IMG/VR virus record: IMGVR_UViG_3300029267_003963
Coordinates: 1-39,783 of that record
From: a virus
Direction: 5' to 3' (one strand)
Length of the DNA: 39,783 nucleotides
In this document: positions 6,707 through 13,097 of the stretch, one piece after another
Position numbering within the stretch: position 1 is the first letter of the stretch
Layout: each line of letters opens with the position of its first letter
Notes under the pieces: generated by a model
Seen by the model: the letters and a program-made list of their open reading frames with translations, nothing else
Databases searched by the model: none
What the model was told of the DNA's origin: nothing
Position numbers and translations under genes: made by a program

Positions 6707-7041
6707 GGGGTCCCCTTCGTGGCCTGTTGGGTGGCCCAGCGGGCCCAGGCCTCGTTGTCCTGGAGGACGGCCTGGTCGGGCTGGTCGGGGTGGTAGCGGT
6801 AATCGGCTTGCAGGACGTGTCGGCAGCCCCCGCCCTTCCCGCGCTTGCAGACAAAGCCGCTGGAGGGCGGCGCAAGGCGGGTGTAGACGTAGGCGGTTTC
6901 GGCGTCGCGCATCAGGTCGCCGGGCTGGTCGAGGGCGTCGACGGCGCCCGTTTCTTCGTCGACCACAACGCGGAGCCACAGCGGAGCGCGGCGGAGTGCA
7001 AGGGTTCGTCCGGCGGCCGGGCCTTCGAAAAACGTAATCAT
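6703..7041 (-). CDS. Hypothetical phage protein, 112 aa
   Basis: The N-terminus reads MITFFEGPAAGRTLALRRAP followed by LRVVVDEETGAVDALDQPGD, a beta-rich pattern I associate with uncharacterised phage proteins; no function is known to me. There are three Cys/His residues in a possible small metal site (C.. GGGCRH). The start has the CGAAAGGAC leader. It is linked by ATGA overlaps to both the upstream DUF4031 gene and the downstream methyltransferase. Confidence 0.8.
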   Translation of the reverse strand: MITFFEGPAAGRTLALRRAPLWLRVVVDEETGAVDALDQPGDLMRDAETAYVYTRLAPPSSGFVCKRGKGGGCRHVLQADYRYHPDQPDQAVLQDNEAWARWATQQATKGTP

Positions 7042-7325
7042 CGGCGGGCGTCCTTTCGTTCAGCCAGTCGGCGGGCGCGGACAAACTCGACGGCGTGGCG
7101 GGCGTCGGTCTCCAGGGCCCCGGCGTTCACGGCCAAGAGTCGCTTTCCCGGCGTCAAGTCGTAGTGGGGAAAATGGCGGCGGTTCTGGAACCAGCAGCGG
7201 CGCAGTCCGCAGGCGCGGGCGCAGGCGTGCAACTCGTCGAGCGTGTCGGCGTAGAGGTGGCAGCTTCGCCGGTAGGGCCAGCGCTTCGTGGGAATCGTCG
7301 AGCGGAGGGGGTCGACGTAGATCAT
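7038..7325 (-). CDS. DUF4031 family protein, 95 aa
   Basis: The protein begins MIYVDPLRST and contains YADTLDELHACA (about 25-36) and GLRRCWFQ, then FPHYDLTPGKR and AVNAGA. These are the hallmark pieces of DUF4031 (V-D-D strand, aD-t-dELH helix, HYDlt, GA). These proteins are common in phages and actinobacteria; their biochemical role is not established. ATGA overlaps join it to its two neighbours. Family assignment is fairly firm, function unknown. Confidence 0.85.
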   Translation of the reverse strand: MIYVDPLRSTIPTKRWPYRRSCHLYADTLDELHACARACGLRRCWFQNRRHFPHYDLTPGKRLLAVNAGALETDARHAVEFVRARRLAERKDARR

Positions 7326-7657
7326 GGCTGGCGGGCCTCCGGAAGTTCGCGGGTCAGGCGGACGGTGTCGGCCGCGGTGCGGAAGGCCCAGGCGGCGCCC
7401 TGCAAAAAGGCTCTTTCCAGCCAGCCCATTACGTCGGCCTGGGATAGACCCCCAACGAGGGCCGCTTGGGTGAAATGCGGGAAGCGGTCCAGCCCGTCCC
7501 GGGCCGCGGCCGCAGCGGCCACGTCAGCCGCGGCCGGCGGGTGGCCGGTCAGGTCGGGCACGGCCGGCGGGTCCGGCGGGTCCAGCGGGGGTGAAGGGGC
7601 CGGCGGCGGGTCGGTGGTAGGGTCGCCGTACCAGTGGCCTTTGAAAATCCCGAACAT
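7322..7657 (-). CDS. Hypothetical protein with proline-rich N-terminus, 111 aa
   Basis: The start ATG at 7657 has GGAG 9 nt upstream, and I prefer it to the ATG five codons earlier. It begins MFGIFKGHWYGDP, then a Pro/Asp/Ala-rich spacer (about 15-45), then a helical C-terminal half (LSQADVMGWLERAFLQGAAWAFRTAADTVR is the region, residues about 73-102). No family recognised. It lies 2 nt after the HD phosphohydrolase stop, in the same operon. Confidence 0.7.
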   Translation of the reverse strand: MFGIFKGHWYGDPTTDPPPAPSPPLDPPDPPAVPDLTGHPPAAADVAAAAAARDGLDRFPHFTQAALVGGLSQADVMGWLERAFLQGAAWAFRTAADTVRLTRELPEARQP

Positions 7658-7659
7658 GG

Positions 7660-8208
7660 TTATTCGCTCCATTGGTTGAGGCGGTCGAGGAACACCCCGG
7701 CGGCTACGTCGGCGGCCGTCAGGCTCCGGGGGATCCGTTCGGGGTAGGGGACGGCCTCGGGGTCGTAGGGGTCGCCGGCCATCAGGTCGCGGCGCTCCGT
7801 GGCCAGCATCCGCGCGTCAACTTCCACAACGGCGGCCGGCACGCGCCGCGGCCGGAGGCCGAAGCGCTCGGCCACGGCGGCCAGAATCCCGTTTTCGAGG
7901 TCTTCATAAGGGACCAGGCGGCGGCCGTCGTGGACGAATAGCTGGCCCTTGAGCGGCCCGGGGGCGTCGCCCAGGTAGGCCTCGGCGGCGTCGTGCAAAA
8001 GCCCCCAGAGGCGGAGGCGGCCGGCGGGGAGTCGGCGGGCGACCTCCAGGCTGTGGTCGAGGACGGACCAGTTCGGGACGGTCTGGCCGGCCCAGCGGGG
8101 CATCCGGGCCAGGCCCCAGGCAATGTCCTCTGGGTCTATGTCCTCGGCGCGGGGGTGCAGCGGGTCCAGCACGCGGCCGGAGCGCGTCAAACGCCAGGGG
8201 TTGGGCAT
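7660..8208 (-). CDS. HD-domain phosphohydrolase, YfdR-like
   Basis: A 182-aa HD protein with the metal ligands H52 (VLDHSLEVA), H72-D73 (LLHDAAEAYLGD) and D131 before MLATERRDL. The segments HDAAEAYLGD, PGPLKG and MLATERRDL closely match E. coli YfdR from prophage CPS-53, a nucleotide 5'-monophosphohydrolase. The likely role is trimming or recycling deoxynucleotides during phage replication. The E. coli prophage also pairs yfdR with yfdQ (DUF2303), and a DUF2303-like gene lies about 1.2 kb upstream here. The start has the GAAAGGCCCC leader and lies within the 3' end of the sigma gene (22-nt overlap). Confidence 0.88.
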   Translation of the reverse strand: MPNPWRLTRSGRVLDPLHPRAEDIDPEDIAWGLARMPRWAGQTVPNWSVLDHSLEVARRLPAGRLRLWGLLHDAAEAYLGDAPGPLKGQLFVHDGRRLVPYEDLENGILAAVAERFGLRPRRVPAAVVEVDARMLATERRDLMAGDPYDPEAVPYPERIPRSLTAADVAAGVFLDRLNQWSE

Positions 8209-9191
8209 CGTGGGGCCTTTCGGGGTTGGGCGGCCCGGTGACTCTCCCAGGTCGCGGTGGGGTCGAGCGTGTCGCGGAGGCGGCGCAGCGCGGCGCTTCG
8301 AAGCTGGCTAATGCGGCTTTCGCTCAGGTGGAGAACCTCTCCTACTTTCTTGAGCGTGTGGCCCTTTTCGAAGTTGAGGTAGAGGACGACCAGTTCGTCG
8401 GTTTCCAGCACGCGCAACATGGCCTGAAAGGCCCAGGGGGCCCGCTGGTCGCCGCGCCCTGGCAGGACGTCGGCCAGGGTGGTAGTCCGGTGGGCGTCGT
8501 CCGGTTGTCGCGGCAGCGGCGCGTCGAGGTGGTGGACCTTCGCCGGTTGGCCCTCGGCCAGTTCCGCGGGCGAAAGGCCCAGCAGTCCGGCCACCTCGTC
8601 GTCCGTCGGCCGGCGGCCCAGGTGGTCGGTCAACACCTGGCGGGCGTGGGCCTCGCCGGCGGCGCGTTGCCGCTGGAGACGGGGAACCGGGTCCGTGTTG
8701 CGGAGATCGTCGAGCATCGCCCCGCGAATCCGCGGCGGGGCGTAGGTGCCAAACAGCACGCCCCGGGCCGGGTCGAATCGCTTTACGGCCTCCATCAGCC
8801 CCAGGTATCCGGCGCTTCGGAGTTCGTCGTCACTGACGGCGGCCACGGGCACCCCGCGGCGGCGCAGCGCGGCGACGGCGTAGTCGACCAGGTAGCGGTA
8901 GGCGATCACCAGGCGGTTTCGGGCCTCGACGCTCCGGCCGTCCTCACCCAGCGGCGGCGGGCCGTAGGCGGCCCAGAGGGCGGCGTGCGGTCCGGCTCGA
9001 CGTTTCCGGCGGGGCTTCCGGCCGGCGGCCGGCCGGCGGCCCGGTTTGGCCGGCGGGGGCACCTTTTCCGGCGGAATCCGTTTCAGCCGGTAGTAAAGGC
9101 TCCTTGTGGAGATTTGCAGGCGGCGGGCGGCCTTCGTGCGGTTTCCGCCCGTCGCGTGCAAGGCTGCGAGAATCTGGCTATCCGTTGCCAT
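8187..9191 (-). CDS. Sigma-28/SigF-type sigma factor with N-terminal Fis-type HTH
   Basis: A 334-aa protein. Residues 1-38 (MATDSQILAALHATGG...TKAARRLQISTRSLYYRL) are a Fis-type HTH like those at the C-terminus of sigma-54 activators. A basic Pro/Arg linker follows. Region 2 spans about 86-170, with YLGLMEAVKRFDPARG and TYAPPRIRGAMLDDLR, nearly diagnostic for FliA-type group 3 factors, then DPVPR. Region 3 is next, and region 4 (about 262-312) contains ETDELVVLYLNFEKGHTLKKVGE and LHLSESRISQLRSAAL. I chose the start at 9191, where the HTH begins; there is no clear ribosome site, but it overlaps the stop of the CsrA-like gene by 14 nt, so coupling is likely. It would redirect host RNA polymerase to late or phage-specific promoters. 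Confidence 0.88.
   Translation of the reverse strand: MATDSQILAALHATGGNRTKAARRLQISTRSLYYRLKRIPPEKVPPPAKPGRRPAAGRKPRRKRRAGPHAALWAAYGPPPLGEDGRSVEARNRLVIAYRYLVDYAVAALRRRGVPVAAVSDDELRSAGYLGLMEAVKRFDPARGVLFGTYAPPRIRGAMLDDLRNTDPVPRLQRQRAAGEAHARQVLTDHLGRRPTDDEVAGLLGLSPAELAEGQPAKVHHLDAPLPRQPDDAHRTTTLADVLPGRGDQRAPWAFQAMLRVLETDELVVLYLNFEKGHTLKKVGEVLHLSESRISQLRSAALRRLRDTLDPTATWESHRAAQPRKAPRCPTPGV
8996..9012 (-). repeat. Dispersed 17-mer, copy 3 (inside sigma gene)
   Basis: Exact minus-strand CCGCCGGAAACGTCGAG inside the linker of the sigma factor gene, read there as P-R-R-K-R-R-A. Confidence 0.8.
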
Positions 9192-9381
9192 GCGGGGCTG
9201 GGGGGTTAAAGGTCGGGGGCTTCTCGCGGTTGACCAGTTCGCCGCGGAGGATCTTTGTCGCCGGCGGCGCGGCAATCGCCAGCCGGACCGAACCGCCGCG
9301 GACAGAAACCACGGTCGCCGTGATGTCGGGCCCGATCTGGATTTTCTGGCCGCGGTGGCGTGTCAGGACCAGGTTTCCCAT
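9178..9381 (-). CDS. CsrA-like RNA-binding regulator, paralogue 2
   Basis: A 67-aa protein with the CsrA/RsmA pattern shifted by one residue: LVLTRHRGQKIQIGPDI, TATVVSVRGGSVRLAI, and ILRGELV at the end of the core. The Arg at about 46 is the equivalent of the RNA-contacting R44 of E. coli CsrA. The tail (NREKPPTFNPP) is Pro-rich instead of the usual helix. CsrA dimers bind GGA motifs in 5' leaders and change translation or mRNA decay. The start ATG at 9381 has AAGGA about 8 nt upstream. The gene overlaps the sigma factor start, so both are probably made together, echoing bacterial csrA-flagellar gene linkage. Confidence 0.85.
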   Translation of the reverse strand: MGNLVLTRHRGQKIQIGPDITATVVSVRGGSVRLAIAAPPATKILRGELVNREKPPTFNPPAPHGNG

Positions 9382-9428
9382 AAAGTGTTTCCTTTCCGTG
9401 GAAATGGGGAGGGGGTTTCGGCCGCGGC

Positions 9429-10193
9429 TCAGGGGCGGCCGCGGTAAATCGGTATGTTTGCCAGGTCGCCGCCCAGTAAGGCCTTGAGGTCCGCGGCGAT
9501 GTTGGCCAGGGCCAGGTTCACGGCGCGGGCCAGGGCGCCGGGCAGCGGCCGGAGCGTGAATGTGTGGTTGAGGACGTCGACCTCAAGGGCCAGGCGGATT
9601 AGCCAGGTGTGGGCCAGGTCGGGGTTGTCGTAGAGGGGGACCTCCAGGTCGACGGTTTCGGGCAAGTCCTCCAGGCCTTGCACCTGGGCCGTGATGTTGC
9701 GGCCCAGGCTTTCCTTGTCCTTGCCCAGGTGGCCCCGGGTTTCGTCGCACTTGGCCCAGTCGAGCTTGCGGAAGCGGGCGACCAGGTCGGCCGGCGCGGC
9801 GAGGTCCAGGCGCAGGAGGCGAATAAAAGCCCGCTGGTCGAGGGCCTCGCCCTCGTCCAGGACGCCCAGGGCGGCGGCCTGGCGGCTGGGGACCAGGGCC
9901 AGCCTGGCCACGTCGCGGCGGTCGGCGTTGTCGCGGACCAGGACAACGGCTTGGGGGGAGACCCACAGCACAGCGTCGCCGGTGGCGTCGTTGGCGTCGA
10001 CGGCCAGGGCGGCCAGCGTGTCGAGTGTCTCGGGGTGGTGGTCGCGCAGCGGCGGGGGGATCTGGACCGTGTGGTGGTTTCCCTCCCGGTCGGCAAAGTG
10101 GGCGTGGCGGGGGTCGGTCACCGCAAGGGGCTTCCAGGCCGCGGCGGCGACGGCGGTTTCCTGGATTTGCTCCAACGTCTTAACGGGTAGCAT
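9429..10193 (-). CDS. DUF2303/YfdQ-like phage protein, 254 aa
   Basis: The start ATG at 10193 has AAGGAG 9 nt upstream. The sequence is mixed alpha/beta with AVLWVSPQAVVLVRDNADRR, a helical LDQRAFIRLLRLDL segment (the region where DUF2303 proteins carry an sQxxFaxFlE motif), and a C-terminal beta-rich half. Its size, composition and the nearby YfdR-like gene support a DUF2303 assignment, but the match is not strong by eye. The function of DUF2303 is unknown. The 71-bp gap before it contains two GGGGACACC direct repeats and a 7-bp hairpin (10233-10239 with 10256-10262). Confidence 0.6.
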   Translation of the reverse strand: MLPVKTLEQIQETAVAAAAWKPLAVTDPRHAHFADREGNHHTVQIPPPLRDHHPETLDTLAALAVDANDATGDAVLWVSPQAVVLVRDNADRRDVARLALVPSRQAAALGVLDEGEALDQRAFIRLLRLDLAAPADLVARFRKLDWAKCDETRGHLGKDKESLGRNITAQVQGLEDLPETVDLEVPLYDNPDLAHTWLIRLALEVDVLNHTFTLRPLPGALARAVNLALANIAADLKALLGGDLANIPIYRGRP

Positions 10194-10264
10194 CGGCACG
10201 GCTCCTTGAGAGAAAGGGGACACCAGGGGACACCGCCAGCGGCGGCGGTGCGCTTCTGGCGGGG

Positions 10265-10618
10265 TCAGGGCTCGTTGTCGTCGAGCGGTTCGAAGGTCGT
10301 CTGGTCGGGGTTGTCGGGGGCGTGTTCCTGGAAGTAGAGTTGACCGTTGCGGGTCACCCCGGCCGGCCGGCTGGCCGTCTGGTAGGCGGGCAACTTGGTC
10401 TGAATCTGGAAGTCGACGGCGGCGTCGACCACGTCCCCGTCCTGCTGCAACGTGGGTTTTAGGGTCGCGGTCAGGATCACTTTCCGCGCGGTCTGGTCGC
10501 CGGGCCGGTCTGTGATGTCGCGGACGGCCTGCGCCAGCGCAGTTTGCCAGGCCATGGCGGCTTTTCCGAAGTCGAATTTGTGCAGCGTTTCGAGGGTAAG
10601 AATTTGCTGGGCCATCAT
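10265..10618 (-). CDS. Hypothetical phage protein, 117 aa
   Basis: It begins MMAQQILTLETLHKFDFGKA, followed by a helix WQTALAQAVRDI, DRPG, then strands ARKVILTATLKP and AAVDFQIQTKLPAY, and an acidic tail. I recall this arrangement from short uncharacterised phage proteins encoded next to DUF2303-like genes in early operons; a nucleic-acid metabolism role would be a guess. The start overlaps the stop of the preceding gene (ATGATG), so it is coupled. Confidence 0.75.
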   Translation of the reverse strand: MMAQQILTLETLHKFDFGKAAMAWQTALAQAVRDITDRPGDQTARKVILTATLKPTLQQDGDVVDAAVDFQIQTKLPAYQTASRPAGVTRNGQLYFQEHAPDNPDQTTFEPLDDNEP

Positions 10619-10860
10619 CGGGCCTTTCTTAGCAGGGGGCGGAGTTCGTCGGCCAGGCGCTGGCCGGTCGGGTAGCCGGTGCGGGTTCCGCAGACGCAGA
10701 CGTCGGCGGCGCGGGTGTCGACGGTTACGCAATACCAGCCCGGGCCGCTGGGGTCCTCGCTGCGGAACCAGAGGCCGGGCTTGTCGGCGTGGGGCTGGAA
10801 CCCCAGGGCTTTGAGCTTCTCGACCAGGCGGTCGGCGGGCGTGGCGGTCGGTGGGCTCAT
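10615..10860 (-). CDS. Hypothetical protein, 81 aa
   Basis: Unrecognised. An N-terminal helix (DRLVEKLKALGFQPH) is followed by a short beta meander (LWFRSEDPSG, WYCVTVDTR, VCVCGTRTG) and a C-terminal helix (ADELRPLLRKA). The pair VCVC could form a small redox or metal site. ATGA overlaps join it to both neighbours. Confidence 0.75.
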   Translation of the reverse strand: MSPPTATPADRLVEKLKALGFQPHADKPGLWFRSEDPSGPGWYCVTVDTRAADVCVCGTRTGYPTGQRLADELRPLLRKAR

Positions 10861-11477
10861 TGGGTGGGGGCCTCGCTGGGAATCGTGGGGGCCTGGTCGC
10901 GGCGGACCTCATCGACGGCGCGGCCCAGCGCGGCGGTGGCGGCGGCGGCGTGCTGGAGTTGGGCCTCGGGGGCGGCCGGAGCGGGCGACCGCTCGGCAAG
11001 CAACCCGGCCAGGTCGAGCGGCACGTCGCGGCCCAGGTCGCGGAGGAGGTCGACCAGGGCCCGGGCGATCGTGGCGTCGGCCTGGCGGAGCCGGTGCAGC
11101 GCGTAGGCGTCGCGGGTGTTCGTGGGCCAGGTCAGGCCTAGGGCCTTGGCGGCCCCCAGGAGGTTCCCCCGGGTGCAGCGGAACCCCAAACAAGCCGTTG
11201 CGGCCTTGGCGGCGCGAAGTTGGGTATAGCGGGCCCTCTCAATGTCGGGCCAGCGCTGCGCCAGCCAGTCCTCTAACACCCGCTGGCGGGCCCGGTCCAG
11301 CTTGTTGGGCGGGGCCTTTTTGGCGGCGGCCGGCGGGCTGCCGCCCCCTCCGTTTTCGGCGGTGCGAAATCCGCTCGACGTTTCCGGCGGTGTCGACGTC
11401 GCCGGGTCAGTCGCCGGCGGCGGGCCGGCCGGGATCGGCAGGAGGGGCCTTGCGGGGCTCGCGTGTGGGTCGGTCAT
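10857..11477 (-). CDS. Hypothetical protein with possible DNA-binding helical domain, 206 aa
   Basis: The start ATG at 11477 has GGAG 9 nt upstream in the GGAGCCC leader. An N-terminal Pro/Thr/Ala-rich spacer (to about residue 58) is followed by a basic helical domain: LDRARQRVLEDWLAQRWPDI, then RAAKAATACLGF, TRGNLLGAAKALGL (an HTH-like helix pair) and LHRLRQADATIARALVDLL. The tail is acidic. A regulator or replication accessory protein is plausible. The 17-mer at 11374-11390 falls in the spacer region, read as P-P-E-T-S-S. Confidence 0.65.
   Translation of the reverse strand: MTDPHASPARPLLPIPAGPPPATDPATSTPPETSSGFRTAENGGGGSPPAAAKKAPPNKLDRARQRVLEDWLAQRWPDIERARYTQLRAAKAATACLGFRCTRGNLLGAAKALGLTWPTNTRDAYALHRLRQADATIARALVDLLRDLGRDVPLDLAGLLAERSPAPAAPEAQLQHAAAATAALGRAVDEVRRDQAPTIPSEAPTQ
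11374..11390 (-). repeat. Dispersed 17-mer, copy 4 (inside a gene)
   Basis: Exact minus-strand CCGCCGGAAACGTCGAG in the N-terminal spacer of the 206-aa gene, in a third reading frame (P-P-E-T-S-S). A partial relative, with the GA of CTCGACG deleted, lies close by at about 11348-11362 on the plus strand. Confidence 0.8.
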
Positions 11478-11664
11478 CGTCTCGGGCTCCATGGGTCGGG
11501 GGTCGTGCGGCCGCGGGGGCCGCGGGGCGGGAAGGGCCGGCCAGCGGTTGGACAGGGCCGGCGGTGTCTTCGTCGAGGTCTTCGAGCGCGCGGCCCAGAA
11601 CGGCCCCATAGGGGAAAACCGGGGGGCGGCCCTGGGCGTGTCCGGGGTGAGGGCGTGGGGGCAT
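11407..11664 (-). CDS. Hypothetical protein, 85 aa
   Basis: The ATG at 11664 lies 3 nt after the replication-type gene stop and has GGAG 9 nt upstream (GGAGCCC leader), which argues for translation. The N-terminal half (PVFPYGAVLGRALEDLDED) looks like real protein; the C-terminal half is Pro/Ala/Arg-rich and overlaps the next gene by 71 nt in another frame. No family recognised. Confidence 0.5.
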   Translation of the reverse strand: MPPRPHPGHAQGRPPVFPYGAVLGRALEDLDEDTAGPVQPLAGPSRPAAPAAARPPTHGARDDDRPTREPRKAPPADPGRPAAGD

Positions 11665-11667
11665 CTC

Positions 11668-12693
11668 TCAGGGCTCCGTGGTCTGGGGGCGGCGGGTGGG
11701 GACCGGCCAGGGGCCGGTCAACAGGTCGGGCCCGTGGCGGTCGACCAGGTCGGCCAGGCGTCGGGCGGCTTCTGGGACGCGGTCCAGGCAGTCCCACCAG
11801 CGGCGGCGGGAGACCACGGCCACAAACAGGGCGGCCCGGTTCTTCCGCACTTCGGCCTCGGGCATCCGGGCGGCGTAGTCGGCGGCGGCCAGGGCCAGCA
11901 GCAAGTGGGGCCCGTCGCCGGGCAGCACGGGGCGCTCGAGCCCCGCCTGGCAACGGAACCAGCGGACCACGGCCAGCGGCGCGTCGAGGTGTCCGGGCCG
12001 GAGCGGCTTATAAGCCCCGTAGAGCATCCGGCCCGGGTCGAGGGGCTCGACGGCCAGGCTTGCGGCGTCGCGCAACTCGGGCGCGTCGGGGATCGTCTCC
12101 CCATTCCGGCCCGGGGGCGGCCCTTCCGGACCCGGTCCGGAAGTTGGAAAGGGAGAATCAGAAGGGGAGTCTTCCTTAAAGGGGTGTCCATCTTGGACAC
12201 CCGGGTGGCCATCTTGGCTAGGGGGCTGGTCAGAATGACCACCCGGGTAGTCAGAATGGACACCCGCCCCCGGGCTGGCCAGGGCGGCCACCCCGGCCCA
12301 GTCGACGCGGTAGCTGTTGGCCCGCTGGCCTCCGGTAACGTAGCGGGCGGCCTCGACGGTCAACAGCCCCAGGCGGCGGGCCTTGGCGACCGTCCGGCGG
12401 GCGGTCGTGGCGCTGCAACAGAGGCCCCAGGGGCGGGCGGCAAGCTGGGCGTGCGTGCGGGTCAGTTCGCCGGCGGTTCCTCCGGCCGTCACGTTGAAAA
12501 CCCACAAGGCGAGTTCGCGGAGGTGGAGGTCGCAGGCGGCGGCGTCCAGGGCCAGGCCCAGCCGGGCGCGGCGGTCGGCGTGGGTGCCCTCGGCCTCGGC
12601 CAGGGGGAGGTCGCGCTGCCGGGGCGCAGCGGCGGCGGGCCGGCCGCTGGGGCCGGTTTGCGTTCCGTCGTGTCGGGGTGGCGTTCCGTGCAT
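11668..12693 (-). CDS. Winged-helix protein, probable phage replication or regulatory protein, 341 aa
   Basis: A basic Pro-rich N-terminus is followed by a winged-helix-like domain (about 55-135): LHLRELALWVFNVTAG, ARPWGLCCSATTARRTVAKARRLGLLTVE and a wing ending NSYRVDW. An Asp/Gly/Pro-rich linker follows (about 145-210, including GHSD and QDGHPGVQDGHP repeats). The C-terminal helical half begins LDPGRMLYGAYKPL and includes AVVRWFRCQAG and RRRWWDCLDRVPEA. The layout (wHTH plus helical C-terminus in the early operon) is that of phage replisome organiser/replication initiation proteins, but I see no specific motif to prove it. It has only a weak ribosome site. Confidence 0.6.
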   Translation of the reverse strand: MHGTPPRHDGTQTGPSGRPAAAAPRQRDLPLAEAEGTHADRRARLGLALDAAACDLHLRELALWVFNVTAGGTAGELTRTHAQLAARPWGLCCSATTARRTVAKARRLGLLTVEAARYVTGGQRANSYRVDWAGVAALASPGAGVHSDYPGGHSDQPPSQDGHPGVQDGHPFKEDSPSDSPFPTSGPGPEGPPPGRNGETIPDAPELRDAASLAVEPLDPGRMLYGAYKPLRPGHLDAPLAVVRWFRCQAGLERPVLPGDGPHLLLALAAADYAARMPEAEVRKNRAALFVAVVSRRRWWDCLDRVPEAARRLADLVDRHGPDLLTGPWPVPTRRPQTTEP

Positions 12694-12726
12694 TGTCCGC
12701 GGGTCCGTGCGGTTGGGTCTCCGTCG

Positions 12727-12918
12727 TCAGGCGGCGGGCCTGGCCAGTCGGCGGGGGCCGTGTCGCTGCATATCGGCCCAGACCTCTTGGCGGTAGATCG
12801 GCACGTTAGCCGGGCCCTCGAATCCAAGCCGGACCCGGCCGGCGGAAATTTCGAGAACCTCGACCCAGACTTGGTTGATCAACAGGCGCTCACCGACGCG
12901 TCGAGACAAGACGAGCAT
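12727..12918 (-). CDS. csrA: CsrA, carbon storage regulator
   Basis: A 63-aa protein that matches bacterial CsrA almost end to end: MLVLSRRVGERLLI, VWVEVLEISAGRVRLGFEGP, NVPIYRQEVW. R43 in YRQEV is the equivalent of the essential R44 of E. coli CsrA, and the first strand keeps the L4/R6-R7 RNA-binding residues. It acts as a homodimer on GGA motifs near ribosome sites. The start ATG at 12918 has GGAG 5 nt upstream (GGAGCCC leader). The 179-bp leader up to the integrase stop holds a large GC hairpin (about 12935-12968) and a GGGTG-AA-CACCC hairpin (12976-12987), so structured-leader autoregulation is possible. First gene after the integrase. Confidence 0.95.
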   Translation of the reverse strand: MLVLSRRVGERLLINQVWVEVLEISAGRVRLGFEGPANVPIYRQEVWADMQRHGPRRLARPAA

Positions 12919-13097
12919 CAGGGCTCCAAGGGTTGGGCCGGCCTGGCGGTCCGTCGGCCGGACCGGCCCGGAAAGGGGTGAACACCCGCAGGAGAATTCC
13001 CGCGGGGGCGGCGGGCTCCATTCGCCGCAGAACGGGAGGGCGCGGCCCGGGGGCGTCGGTCCGTCGACGCGGGCAGCGCGGGAAGTGGTCGCCAGCT

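Noticed and set aside
11242-12981. Long plus-strand open frame of 579 codons
   Set aside because: Antisense to CsrA and the wHTH protein; its composition is that of GC-rich antisense.
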